A stretch of 64,000 bases of DNA from Streptomyces sp. JJ66 (GCF_019303495.1 NZ_JAEVFI010000006.1:1-64000); one strand, 5' to 3'; counted from the first letter of the stretch, positions 35,639-46,280 are shown. The notes: generated by a model from the sequence alone, not told the origin. A program made the numbers and translations.

Positions 35639-36424
35639 ATGAACAGCGCGCCGCACCTGCGACTCGAAGACCGCCAGGAGTTCGAGCGCGTCCTTGACGA
35701 CGCCTTGCGCACCGCCCACACCCGGCCCGGGCTCGACGGCGTCGGCCAGCGCCTCAGCCCGGCGCAGCTGCGCACGATGGCACTGGGCGCCGCCGCGGCC
35801 ATCGCCGCCTGCGCGGCCACGGAGTACGAACACTTCACCGCCGTACGCGACCAGCTGCGCCGTGGAAGCGGCTCCGGCGGCCCCGGGCTGACCGAGTCCG
35901 GCGGCGCGGGCCTGTTCGCCGTCCTCTCCGTGCTCGCCCCGGTGCTCGCGGGCACCGCGGCCGTCATCTTCCTCGCCGTCGGCTACACCCTCACCGCGCT
36001 CTCGCCCGACGTGGCGCTGGGCGAGCCGATGCGCAACGTCGGCTGGGTGTTCGCCGCCCTGGCCGCCGCCGGCCTGCTCGCGGCCAGCGTCAGCCTCGTC
36101 CGCACCGCGCTGCGCAACTCCGCCAGCTCCCCGCGCCCGGGGACCCAGGCCGCCCAGGAACCGCTGGCCCAGGAGCTGGAACGCGCCCGGGCCGCCTGGC
36201 GTGCGGCACTGCTCGACCGGGGTGTGCTGCCGTTCTTCCGTGACGCCCTGGCCCGCGCCGACGCCCCACCCGCCCCCGGCGTCTCCCGCACCCCTCGCCT
36301 GGGCTACTCCCACCCCGGGTTCACCAGCCCCCGGGCCACCGAGGACACCCGCACCCGCCCCCGCTACTCCAGCCCGGACTTCACCAGCCCCGACTTCACG
36401 GGACCTGACGAAACACCGGACTGA
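35639..36424 (+). CDS. Two-to-three-span membrane protein with C-terminal short repeats
   Basis: This 261-residue protein has a soluble N-terminal segment, hydrophobic segments at about 95-125 and 135-160, and a charged helical stretch (QEPLAQELERARAAWRAALLDRG). Its tail has repeated motifs (YSHPGFTSP, YSSPDFTSP, DFTGP). The family was not recognised. The ATG at 35639 suits the CGGGGG ribosome site; the ATG at 35633 is just upstream. Confidence 0.72.
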   Translation: MNSAPHLRLEDRQEFERVLDDALRTAHTRPGLDGVGQRLSPAQLRTMALGAAAAIAACAATEYEHFTAVRDQLRRGSGSGGPGLTESGGAGLFAVLSVLAPVLAGTAAVIFLAVGYTLTALSPDVALGEPMRNVGWVFAALAAAGLLAASVSLVRTALRNSASSPRPGTQAAQEPLAQELERARAAWRAALLDRGVLPFFRDALARADAPPAPGVSRTPRLGYSHPGFTSPRATEDTRTRPRYSSPDFTSPDFTGPDETPD

Positions 36425-36453
36425 ACAGCAGCCGCCATGGGTAGACCCACAGC

Positions 36454-36484
36454 CCGGGGCCACACGCGGTGGGTGTGGCCCCGG
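36454..36484 (+). terminator. Terminator hairpin after the membrane protein gene
   Basis: A perfect 12-bp stem (36454-36465 with 36473-36484) has a 7-nt loop 29 nt after the stop. The rest of the 328-nt gap to the radical SAM gene holds the looser repeat listed at 36681. Confidence 0.78.
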
Positions 36485-36680
36485 CCCAGCCAGGGCGGCA
36501 GCAGGCTTACGCAACCACTCGGGCTCACCCCGTGTCGTGCAGGCGGGTCGCCCCCGAACGGCCCCGGCCCGCCTGCGTACGTCGGCGAGCTGAGCACATA
36601 CGCACCCGTCCCACCTCCCGGTGCGAGAGCCGGGACGGGGAATACCGACGGTCCCGGCACCACTATCCGCTACCGGAGTC

Positions 36681-36738
36681 GTCAGAGAGGTCAACTCGAC
36701 GACGGACCCCCGCCCGCCGACGTCACGGGTTCTCTGAC
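36681..36738. repeat. Inverted repeat GTCAGAGA...TCTCTGAC downstream of the radical SAM gene
   Basis: Eight-base arms (36681-36688 and 36731-36738) are perfectly complementary across 42 nt. The right arm is 14 nt beyond the radical SAM stop. It could help end the minus-strand operon or mark an insertion edge. Confidence 0.35.
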
Positions 36739-36752
36739 GGTCATGGAGTGGT

Positions 36753-37847
36753 TCAGGCAGCGGCGCCGTACTGGCTCGTCAGTTGCCGGACCTCGGCCTC
36801 CTTGAACGCCCGCACCTCTTCCACGATCCCGCTCTTCGATAGCTCCGCCACCGGTACGCAGAGGTCCATGCGCTGGATGCAGACACCAACCATGTACTCC
36901 GCCTGCTCGGTGAGGTACAGCCGGACGCCGTAATAGCCTTCCTGACAGTCAGTGTCGTTGTTGAACCGGCACGACGCACAGGTCTCCGGAAGTCGCACCG
37001 GCAGCAGCCGCTTGACGTAGACTGCCCGGCTGCCGAGTGCCCGGTAGAGAGTGCGCTCGTCGGAGGTACCGGCGGTGAACGTCCTCAGCACCGGTTCAGC
37101 ACCGACCCGGGCCAGCACCTCGGAAATCGCCGCGCTCGACTCCTCGCCTTCCTGGATGCTGGTGAGCATCCGTACATCCGCGAACTGACCGTACGACTCG
37201 ACCAGGTTGACGACCCTGTCCACGTGGGCCAAACCGGGGACCACGATGTTCACGGAGACCTTGACTCCGTTGGACACAGCGGCACGGATGGTCTGCTCCG
37301 CAGCACGGATCTTCGCCTCCGCCAGACCCGGTGATGTGAAGCGCTCGGACTGCACGGCCTGGAGTTCTTCGGCGGTGGTACCGAAGACCGAGACGTTGAC
37401 CCGATTCAGTCCAGCTACCGAGCAGCCCGGCATCACCTGCCGACCGCGCTCTCCGTTGCTGGTCATTCCGACACTCAGCCCCATCCCGGTGAGCGCCGAG
37501 ACCAGCGAGGGCACCTCCGAGTGAAGGGTGGGCTCCCCTCCGGTGAGGTGGACCTCGCTGGCGTCGAACGCCTTCGCCACGGCCCGTACCGCCCGCCGGA
37601 AGGCAACGTTGGGGAGCATCTTCACGGAGAGGAAGTTGACCCCGTTGGTCTCGCTGTAGATCGACACGCGGCCGGTCTTGCCCGGCCCCGAGACAGGGGG
37701 CAACAGGGTGCGTCCCTTGTTGTCGGCGGTGACTGGCGTTCCCTCGTTGTGGCAGAACGTGCAGGCCAACCCACAGTCGTCAATCACCTTGACACGGATG
37801 GTTTTGTCCCGGACAACCCGGACTGCCGGGCGTTGGATCACTGACAC
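36753..37847 (-). CDS. Radical SAM enzyme with auxiliary cluster motif
   Basis: This 364-residue protein has the radical SAM motif CGLACTFC (Cys25, 29, 32), HLTGGEPTLH and a barrel like MoaA-type enzymes. A C-terminal CASCRFNNDTDC (C-x2-C-x7-C) plus two later Cys suggests an auxiliary Fe-S cluster of the SPASM/twitch kind. GTG 37847 is the start because AGGAGG lies 6 nt upstream. It is the last gene of an operon with the CYTH and HATPase genes (13-nt gap). The substrate is unknown; no short precursor peptide gene was found beside it. Confidence 0.88.
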   Translation of the reverse strand: MSVIQRPAVRVVRDKTIRVKVIDDCGLACTFCHNEGTPVTADNKGRTLLPPVSGPGKTGRVSIYSETNGVNFLSVKMLPNVAFRRAVRAVAKAFDASEVHLTGGEPTLHSEVPSLVSALTGMGLSVGMTSNGERGRQVMPGCSVAGLNRVNVSVFGTTAEELQAVQSERFTSPGLAEAKIRAAEQTIRAAVSNGVKVSVNIVVPGLAHVDRVVNLVESYGQFADVRMLTSIQEGEESSAAISEVLARVGAEPVLRTFTAGTSDERTLYRALGSRAVYVKRLLPVRLPETCASCRFNNDTDCQEGYYGVRLYLTEQAEYMVGVCIQRMDLCVPVAELSKSGIVEEVRAFKEAEVRQLTSQYGAAA

Positions 37848-37860
37848 GGTTTGCCTCCTG

Positions 37861-38394
37861 TCACTCGAACGTGAGCCGGGGGATTGCCTCAATGTCGATC
37901 CCGTACCGGCGGTAGACCTTGGTCGTGTTCTCACTTGTCAGCTCCTCCAGGGGGAGCCCGAGTGCGCGCACCGTGGCGTGAACGTGTTCGGCGCTGCCCC
38001 CCTCGATCTCCAGGTACGGGGGAATCAGCGGCCACTCGTCGATCTCGATGGCCGCGCCGCCCAGCGTCCAGGAGGACCGGCGGTTCTCCTGGTATGCCTT
38101 CGGCTGGTAACCGAGCTTGCCCAGGAGCGTGTTAGCGGTGTCGAAGTCGCCGACAGTCGTCTCCGTCTCGGTCACGCCGTCGATCGCGCCAGAGTGGATC
38201 TCCTTGACGCACAGCGTGGTGCTGCTGCCGGTGTCGCGCAGGCGGACCCATGCGCCGGACCGGCCGGGGATGTCGTAGACGTAGCGACGCTGGAGGCGAT
38301 CGCCGAGGTGCACCGCGTCAGCACTGGCCAGCAGCGCACGCATCTTTCCCGGTTCGACGTTGAGAATCTTGGCTTCGAACTCAGTTGTGCTCAT
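37861..38394 (-). CDS. CYTH-domain protein (class IV adenylate cyclase/triphosphatase type)
   Basis: This 177-residue protein has the CYTH hallmark EFEAKI (ExExK) near the N-terminus, basic strands such as WVRLRD, and the closing acidic strands IEIDEW and YLEIEG of the triphosphate tunnel. Such enzymes act on triphosphates (cAMP synthesis, thiamine triphosphate or inorganic triphosphate). The ATG overlaps the upstream HATPase stop by 4 nt. Its coupling to a radical SAM enzyme suggests a shared nucleotide-linked pathway, which is inference. Confidence 0.86.
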   Translation of the reverse strand: MSTTEFEAKILNVEPGKMRALLASADAVHLGDRLQRRYVYDIPGRSGAWVRLRDTGSSTTLCVKEIHSGAIDGVTETETTVGDFDTANTLLGKLGYQPKAYQENRRSSWTLGGAAIEIDEWPLIPPYLEIEGGSAEHVHATVRALGLPLEELTSENTTKVYRRYGIDIEAIPRLTFE

Positions 38395-39158
38395 GAAGAG
38401 TTGACCTTTCTAGATGAGGCTCGGCGATGCGCCCGCACGATATCGATGCCGTGTCGTCGGCCCTTGCTCCTACGGGAGGGGCGGTGTCGCCCCTCCCAGA
38501 CCAGCCCAAGAATCGACTGAAATCCGGCCCCGAGTGCGCTGGCGGGGGGTGGGTGATCAAGGTTCAGCTGGTGCGTGATGGAGGTGCCGAGAAGAAGCAC
38601 AGTGGCCACGTAGCCCAGTACCCACAAGCCAGTCAGCCCGGCACCAACAAGATCGCGGTGCTCGCGTCGGTGACGCCCGCCCGTGGCCCGCTCGACGGCC
38701 ATCACTTCGCCGTCTCCAGCTCGAACCAGACCCCATTTGCCACGCGGAGCCCAGGCGACTCCCCAGCGCAGGGAGCAGGCTTCCAGCAGTTCCAGACCAT
38801 ATCCGGATTCGGCCTCGCACTTCGGCCGCGTGCGCCAGGGCAGTGCTCCGGAGGAGTCCCGGACGCCCACCCACACCGACGCCTTCTGCCGACTCACCGA
38901 AACCGAGATCCGGGTACCGTCGGTGTGCTTGGCCGCGTTGGCGACCAGCTCACTCACCAGGAGCTCAGCCTCGTCGCCCAGTTCCTCTGCGGACCAGGCA
39001 GTCAGTGCAGTGCTCACCAACCTCCTAGCGGACCTTGCGGATTCGGGGAGACAGGGCAGCTCCAGGAGGCAGCCAAGGTCGGCAGGCCGAACTTCCGGGA
39101 TCTCGATGAACGCGGTGCCCGAGGGGGCGGCGGGTGTTGCATTGACGCTGGCGGACAT
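38391..39158 (-). CDS. RsbW-like HATPase with a C-terminal membrane segment
   Basis: This 255-residue protein has a Streptomyces RsbW-type ATPase domain (ELLVSELVANAAKHTDGTRISVS; DSSGALP; SGYGLELLEACS). A basic linker and a hydrophobic span (GLTGLWVLGYVATVLLLG) with a basic tail follow. RsbW-like proteins are usually soluble anti-sigma kinases; the membrane segment is unusual. It is the first gene of the three-gene operon. GGAGGAG lies 4 nt before the ATG. The regulatory partner is unknown. Confidence 0.8.
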   Translation of the reverse strand: MSASVNATPAAPSGTAFIEIPEVRPADLGCLLELPCLPESARSARRLVSTALTAWSAEELGDEAELLVSELVANAAKHTDGTRISVSVSRQKASVWVGVRDSSGALPWRTRPKCEAESGYGLELLEACSLRWGVAWAPRGKWGLVRAGDGEVMAVERATGGRHRREHRDLVGAGLTGLWVLGYVATVLLLGTSITHQLNLDHPPPASALGAGFQSILGLVWEGRHRPSRRSKGRRHGIDIVRAHRRASSRKVNSS

Positions 39159-39389
39159 GCGACTCCTCCAGACTGCTTAGCCCGCTGAGGATGAAGGGAG
39201 CACCAGGGATGGGTGACGCTGCCGGAAACTTCCCGACACCACCGGTGTGGCCGGACCGTCGCCCGGGCGGCTGAGAAACCATCAAACTGCTGCGCTCCGT
39301 GCGATGACAGGGCGATCCTGTAGGCAGAAGCTAGGCACTTCACTAGGCTGTTTGGCGCCCATCGGCGGCGCCGCAGAGACGGGCCTGAG

Positions 39390-40571
39390 ATGACCAACGA
39401 CGCTCTACGAAGGCTTCGCCTCGGGCGAGAGTGGACCCAAGGCGACGTGGCACAACGGGTGAACGCCCGGATCAGGGCAGCGACAGGACGGGATTCGGCG
39501 GTTGACGCCAATGTGATCAGCCGATGAGAACGTGGCGTGATCAGCTGGCCAGAGGCGGTTGTCCGTGACGCACTACGCGGGGTCTTCGGCGTGGCCACCA
39601 ACGATGAGCTGGGGCTGTTCTCGAAGCGGACCCGGCGTGACCGCGAGGAGGTGAGTGAGTCGAAGCGCCGTGATCTCCTGGCCGTCTCCCTCGCATCTAT
39701 CCTGCCGGAGGTGATGCCCGCCCCTTCCACGGTGGGGATGAAGGACGTGGAGAGCCTTGCCGAGCGTACGTTCGCTCTAGAGGAGTGGGACCGGCGAAGT
39801 GGTGGTGTCTCCACGCGCCACCTGGCGTTCGGTGAGCTACGGAGCGCCGTCGATCTCACCAAGTCATCGATGGGGCCGCGCGTCCGCGACAGGCTGTGCG
39901 GCCAGATCGCCAACCTCGCCGACTTGGCGGCCTGGTCAGTATTCGACGCGGGCCAGAGCGCTCCGGCACGCAGGACGTTCGGCCTGGGTATCAAGGCCGC
40001 CCGGGAGGCCGGTGATGAGGGTCTGCTGTGTCACGTCGCGACCGGCCTTGCCCGGCAGGAGATTGCCGAACGCAAGCCGAAGGACGCCGTCGCCTTGGCC
40101 GACATGGCGATGGGGAACGTGCCCTTGTCGGCTCTCGCGATGATCGCAGCGGTGAAGGCGCAGGCGTACGCCGTCCAGGGCGACGAAGCTGAGGTCATGC
40201 GGCAGATCAGCCTGGCGGAATCGATCTACGGCCGCGTTACCGATCTACACAGCGAACCACGCTGGATGTGGTACTTCACTCCGCACAAGCTGAACGGGGA
40301 GACCGGACACGCCCTGTACCTACTCGCCACGGTGAAGGGGAGCCCGGTCTCCGACCTCGTATCCCGTCTCCGCAGAGCCGTTGACTCCCAGACCTCCAAC
40401 CGGGCTCGCTCGAAGGCGATCGATACCGCCCAACTGGCCACGGTGCTCTACCGCCAGGGCGTTCACGACGAGGCTGAGCACTACGCCCGTACCGCCACCG
40501 ACCTTTCCACTGTGGTCCGCTCCGCACGACTGGACGCCGCCCTGGCCGAGATGAGGAGAGCCCAAGCATGA
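39390..40571 (+). pseudogene. XRE/TPR-type regulator with a nonsense codon in the helix-turn-helix
   Basis: ATG 39390 opens a typical XRE domain (LRLGREWTQGDVAQRVNARIRA ... DANVISR). The next codon is TGA (39525-39527), where the family has Trp in ISRWERG. The same frame continues as ERGVISWPEAVV through a TPR-like sensor region to 40571. A TGG-to-TGA change explains this. An internal GTG at 39537 could produce a 344-residue protein without the DNA-binding half. It is divergent from the HATPase-CYTH-radical SAM operon, which it presumably controlled. Confidence 0.85.
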
Positions 40572-40866
40572 CCATCGAAAACGTGATCAAGGAAGCCGCC
40601 ACCCGAGGTGTCACCGGGCTGCCGGAGCCTTCCCGTCTGACGTCCGGGTGTGGCCGGGTGCATCACAGTGGGTCAGCGAGATCGGCGAGCCGCCCCACAA
40701 CGAGACAGTGGGGGAGGGCATGTTCGACACCCAGGACGAAGCACGGGAAGCCGCGTTGAAGGCTGTCGCCGACGCCCGGGCCACGCTGATCGCACTGCTG
40801 CCGAGCGATCTGGCAGCGACAGCGGCTCAGTGGCCGGAGCCGACCGTGAGCGTTTGGGACGCTTGA
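40568..40866 (+). pseudogene. Small hypothetical gene with a one-base frameshift
   Basis: ATG 40568 overlaps the regulator stop (ATGA). It reads MTIENVIKEAATRGVTGLPE, and the natural continuation FPSDVRVWPGASQW ... PEPTVSVWDA lies in another frame ending at 40866. One missing base near 40630 restores a protein of about 99 residues. The family is unknown. An internal ATG at 40648 or 40720 could still give a short C-terminal product. A sequencing error is possible. Confidence 0.72.
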
Positions 40867-40875
40867 GAACGCACA

Positions 40876-40912
40876 GCGGCCGTGCCCGGCGTGCGTCATC
40901 CGGCACGGCCGC
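40876..40912 (+). terminator. Terminator after the frameshifted small gene
   Basis: A perfect 11-bp stem (40876-40886 with 40902-40912) has a 15-nt loop and begins 10 nt after the stop. It separates the regulator transcript from the pentapeptide-repeat gene. Confidence 0.78.
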
Positions 40913-40983
40913 CTGCGCCGTCAAGTAACCCGGACAGGGCGGTCGGCGGGGCCGTCCCGGCGGCACCCCGTTGAAGGAGCACC

Positions 40984-41658
40984 ATGGTCAGCCGTACCTT
41001 CGGCCACATCACCGTGACCAACCCCGACCTTGATGAGCCCGGCCTGTACCTGTCCGTGGTCGAAACGCTGGACAACCCCCGTGGCTCCGTGCAGGACTTC
41101 ACGTACGGGGGCGTGGACCTGCGGTCGCTCGCTCTCACCGGAATCCGGCTCATCACGGGCCGGGTCAGCGACGTCCGCGCGAAGCAAGTCGAGTTCGGGG
41201 CGTTGAAACTCCACGGCATCGAGATCACCAACAGCGATCTCGGCTCGGCCCGCTGGAGCGAGAGCAAGTTCACCCGGGTCCACTTCCGCAACTGCAAGAT
41301 CATGGGCGCCGCGCTGGACGGTGTGGTCCTAGACGACGTGCTGTTCGAGAAGTGCCGTTTCGATTACGCCAGCTTCAAGAGGGTGCGTGCCGTTGGTCCG
41401 GTTGCCTTCGTCGGCTGTGCCCTCACTGAGGTCACGTTCACCGACTGCGATCTGTCCCACGCCGTGTTCTCGGACTGCGGGCTCAAGCTGACCGAGTTCG
41501 GTGGGGGCCGGTACGGGGAGACCGATCTCCGTGGCAATGACCTCTCGCAGATCCGGGGCGTTGCCCACCTGGCCAAGGTCCGCATCGACCCCGGCCAGCA
41601 GACAGACCTTGCCCAGGCCCTCGTGAACGAACTCGGCATCACCATCGGAGACGACTGA
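40984..41658 (+). CDS. Pentapeptide-repeat protein
   Basis: This 224-residue protein has degenerate A(D/N)LXX-type repeats from about residue 35 to 200 (VDLRS, LHGIEITNSDL, VHFRNCKI, CRFDYASF, TFTDCDLSH), predicting a right-handed beta-helix. Some such proteins mimic DNA and protect gyrase; others are scaffolds. It has its own AAGGAG ribosome site and follows the terminator at 40876-40912, so it may be transcribed separately. The relation to the radical SAM operon is by location only. Confidence 0.8.
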   Translation: MVSRTFGHITVTNPDLDEPGLYLSVVETLDNPRGSVQDFTYGGVDLRSLALTGIRLITGRVSDVRAKQVEFGALKLHGIEITNSDLGSARWSESKFTRVHFRNCKIMGAALDGVVLDDVLFEKCRFDYASFKRVRAVGPVAFVGCALTEVTFTDCDLSHAVFSDCGLKLTEFGGGRYGETDLRGNDLSQIRGVAHLAKVRIDPGQQTDLAQALVNELGITIGDD

Positions 41659-41671
41659 CCAGGAGGACCGC

Positions 41672-41810
41672 GTGCCCCCGCACATCGCGTTCAACGGCTG
41701 GGACGCCCTGCGCGAGCCGTGCGAGACGGCCACGGTTCGCACGATCAGACGATCAGTCCAAGGCGCGGGAGGGCTGACCGGCAACTCCCCCAAAATGTTG
41801 CCGGTCAGCC
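41672..41810 (+). pseudogene. Stop-less gene fragment running into a terminator
   Basis: A perfect AGGAGG site (41661-41666) precedes GTG 41672, which opens MPPHIAFNGWDALREPC. There is no in-frame stop before the terminator at 41772-41810; the frame runs on as antisense of thiC. This looks like the 5' end of a gene whose remainder was lost. If the transcript ends at the hairpin, the message has no stop codon. The family was not recognised. Confidence 0.5.
41772..41810. terminator. Strong bidirectional terminator between the accessory cluster and thiC
   Basis: A perfect 14-bp stem (41772-41785 with 41797-41810) with an 11-nt loop (41786-41796) lies 14 nt after the thiC stop and at the end of the accessory cluster. 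Confidence 0.85.
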
Positions 41811-41824
41811 GTGTTTACGCGGGG

Positions 41825-43752
<1,928 letters not shown>

Positions 43753-43823
43753 ATGTGCAAAACGACGTCCACGCTAGCGGTTCGACACCCCACCGCGCCA
43801 GAGGGTCTTGCGATGATCGGTCC

Positions 43824-45104
43824 GTGACCCCATCGCACAGCGGCCCCCAGGGCCACCACCACGGCCACGCACACAGCCACCACCACGGGCCCGCCGCGCC
43901 CGTCTCGCGGCATTTCCGGAAGGTCATCGCCGCGGTGCTGATCCCCTTCGCCACCGCCGTGCTGGCGGGGCTGGTCCTGCTCTGGCCAGGCGGTGCGCCG
44001 GAGGGCCAGAACGGCGAGCGCACCGGCGTCGGCTTCGACCAGCAGACCGAGTCCGCCCGCGTCACCCAGTCGGAGGTGGTGGCCTGTGAGAAAGTGGGCG
44101 CCCAGCAGCAGGACGGCGATCCCGCCACCGCCGGAGAGTGCCGCCTGCTGACCGTGGAGGTCACCAGCGGCCCGCACACCGGCCGCGAGTTCACCGAGGT
44201 GCTCACCCCGGACGCCACCCGCCGCCCCGACACCGGGCAGGACGTCGTCGTCGCCTACGCCCCACAGGCGCCCGAGGAGCTCCAGTACAGCATCGTGGAC
44301 ATGGACCGCGAGGTTCCGATGGTCCTGCTCGCCGCGCTCTTCGCCGTCGTCGTCGTCGCCGTGGGACGGCTGCGCGGCCTGCTCGCCCTCGTCGGACTCG
44401 TGGTGACCTTCGCGGTGCTGACGCTGTTCATCCTGCCCGCCATACTGCAGGGCTCCAACCCGCTGCTCGTCGCGGTCGTCGGCGGCAGCGCGATCATGCT
44501 GGTGACGCTGTACCTGACCCACGGCCTCACCGCGCGCACCTCGGTGGCCGTCCTCGGCACCCTGCTGTCGCTGATCCTCATCGGCCTGCTCGGCTCCCTG
44601 TTCATCGGCTGGGCCGAGCTGTCCGGCAACACCGACGACCAGACCGCGCTCGTCCACAGCCTGTACCCCGATATCGAGATCCGTGGTCTGCTGCTCGCCA
44701 GTGTGCTCATCGGCTCCCTCGGCGTGCTCGACGACGTCACCGTGACCCAGACCTCGGCCGTGTGGGAGCTGAAGCAGGCCGACCCCAAGGCCAGTTGGCG
44801 GCGGGTGTACGGGGCGGCGATGCGCATCGGCCGCGATCACATCGCGTCCGTGGTCAACACCCTGGTTCTCGCCTACGCGGGCGCCGCGCTGCCGCTGCTG
44901 CTGCTGTTCTCGGTGGCCGAGGCGAGCGTGGGCCGCGTCGCCACCAGCGAGCTGGTGGCCGAGGAGATCGTGCGTACCCTCGTCGGCTCCATCGGGTTGG
45001 TCGCCTCCGTCCCGCTGACGACGGGCCTCGCCGCGCTCGTCGCCTCCGCGGGCCTGGGCAAGGCAGACACCCTCTCCCGTGGCCGCCGCCGACGCGCCCG
45101 CTGA
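43824..45104 (+). CDS. YibE/F-family membrane protein
   Basis: This protein of about 426 residues has a His-rich N-terminus (HHHGHAHSHHH), a first membrane span near 35-55 and an extracytoplasmic domain. A YibE/F membrane core of about six spans follows, with LGVLDDVTVTQ and the QLA/VNTLVLAYAG segments. YibE/F proteins are of unknown function. The His-rich tail could bind metal, which is inference. GTG 43824 is taken as start; the frame is open to 43755. Confidence 0.85.
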   Translation: MTPSHSGPQGHHHGHAHSHHHGPAAPVSRHFRKVIAAVLIPFATAVLAGLVLLWPGGAPEGQNGERTGVGFDQQTESARVTQSEVVACEKVGAQQQDGDPATAGECRLLTVEVTSGPHTGREFTEVLTPDATRRPDTGQDVVVAYAPQAPEELQYSIVDMDREVPMVLLAALFAVVVVAVGRLRGLLALVGLVVTFAVLTLFILPAILQGSNPLLVAVVGGSAIMLVTLYLTHGLTARTSVAVLGTLLSLILIGLLGSLFIGWAELSGNTDDQTALVHSLYPDIEIRGLLLASVLIGSLGVLDDVTVTQTSAVWELKQADPKASWRRVYGAAMRIGRDHIASVVNTLVLAYAGAALPLLLLFSVAEASVGRVATSELVAEEIVRTLVGSIGLVASVPLTTGLAALVASAGLGKADTLSRGRRRRAR

Positions 45105-45265
45105 CGCCTGCCCGGTGGGTTGCGCTGGACGTCCCCGCCCACGGCCGCAGCATGCGGGGTGGACCGCGGGCCGCCGGCCCCACGGCTACCCAGCCGGGGC
45201 GGCCGCCTGGTCGCGGCAGGGGAAGGTGCGGGACGCCACCACGGTGGCGTGACCGCGATCGCGGC

Positions 45266-45682
45266 CTACAGGCGGCCCGCGAGCAGGCGGTCGAGTTCCG
45301 CGTCGAGCTCCGCGCACGCTGGTTCCTGGCCCAGCGGGACGACCCGGTCGGTCCGGTCCAAGAACGCCACCAGCGGCGGCGCGCTCACCCGCAGCAGCGC
45401 CGCCTCCGCGCCGACCTGCAGGCGGATGTGCAGGTCGGACAGACACTCGGTGGATACAGGCGCGATATGCACGTCCCCTTCACCGGCCGGGCGGCTGACG
45501 CCGTCCACCAACAGCTCGCGGCCGAAGACCCACGTGACCGGTTCATCTCCCGGGAGGCCGAACGTGCAGGTGACGGCGTACGGATCAGCGGCCTCGTACA
45601 CGAGGTCCACCGGAATCCGGAAAGACAGTTCGTCCGAGGCGAGGAAGTTCATCATGACCTGCGCCTGAACCCTGCCGTTCAT
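45266..45682 (-). CDS. ssgA: SsgA-like sporulation-specific cell division activator
   Basis: This protein of about 138 residues carries the SsgA-family pattern: FLASDELSFRIPVDLVYEAADPYAV, PVTWVFGREL, GDVHIAP and VAFLDRTDRVVPLGQE. SsgA-like proteins control septum placement in sporulating aerial hyphae, and SsgA itself is encoded near thiC in Streptomyces. ATG 45682 gives the usual length; ATG 45655 or 45652 is possible. The IclR-type gene ssgR, normally adjacent, is not present in this window. Confidence 0.85.
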   Translation of the reverse strand: MNGRVQAQVMMNFLASDELSFRIPVDLVYEAADPYAVTCTFGLPGDEPVTWVFGRELLVDGVSRPAGEGDVHIAPVSTECLSDLHIRLQVGAEAALLRVSAPPLVAFLDRTDRVVPLGQEPACAELDAELDRLLAGRL

Positions 45683-45886
45683 CCGCGCCCCCGGCGTCTC
45701 GTGCCCGGGCCTGGGGCGGCCGGGCTGCGGTGGATTGCTACGGGCCACAGGCCCTGGAGGCATCGTCCACCAAGATCGACAAGTTGCACAACGCGAGGGG
45801 TGCAAAGTCACCCGATTGACAACGGAGTTGGTGGTACCACGTACCTGTACCCACGGTGACGGCCCCCACCCAACCCACGGGAACGG

Positions 45887-46108
45887 TCACCAGCCGCTGC
45901 CGGAGGAACCCGAGGACGATGACAGGAACTTCCGTGCGACGAAGACGACGGCGGCCAGGACCGCCGCGAACAGCAGCACGTTGAACAGCAGGCTGAGCAC
46001 CGTCGTGAGCACCCAGGCCACCAGCTTGAACAGCACCAACGCCACGACGATGACACCGGCCCACTTCAACCACGTCGGCAGCCCCGCCAACGTCTGCTTC
46101 GCGCTCAT
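45887..46108 (-). CDS. Small membrane protein
   Basis: This 73-residue protein has a short amphipathic start (MSAKQTLAGLPTWLKW), two closely spaced hydrophobic segments (about 17-34 and 38-58) and a Ser/Gly-rich tail. No family name is recognised. The ATG is preceded by GGCAGGAG. It lies near ssgA on the same strand. Confidence 0.72.
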   Translation of the reverse strand: MSAKQTLAGLPTWLKWAGVIVVALVLFKLVAWVLTTVLSLLFNVLLFAAVLAAVVFVARKFLSSSSGSSGSGW

Positions 46109-46280
46109 GTCCCACTCCTGCCTTCCGGGTACCTACCGTGACGTCTTCGATGCTAGGCAACCGCCCGGCCGGACGGAGACACCGTGTCCCCGGCTCTCCC
46201 CTGACCGTGCCCTTAGGGGACCGCGGCCGCACCGGGCGTGCCCTGGGAGGAGGCCCGCTCCGATCGGAGCTGTATGTGCC

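Noticed and set aside
36753..39158. RiPP biosynthesis cluster based on the radical SAM enzyme
   Set aside because: No short precursor peptide gene, RiPP recognition domain or peptidase was found beside it; the CYTH neighbour points elsewhere.
39525..39527. TGA as a selenocysteine codon in the XRE regulator
   Set aside because: The position is a structural Trp in DNA-binding domains, no selenocysteine insertion structure is evident, and a single G-to-A change is simpler.
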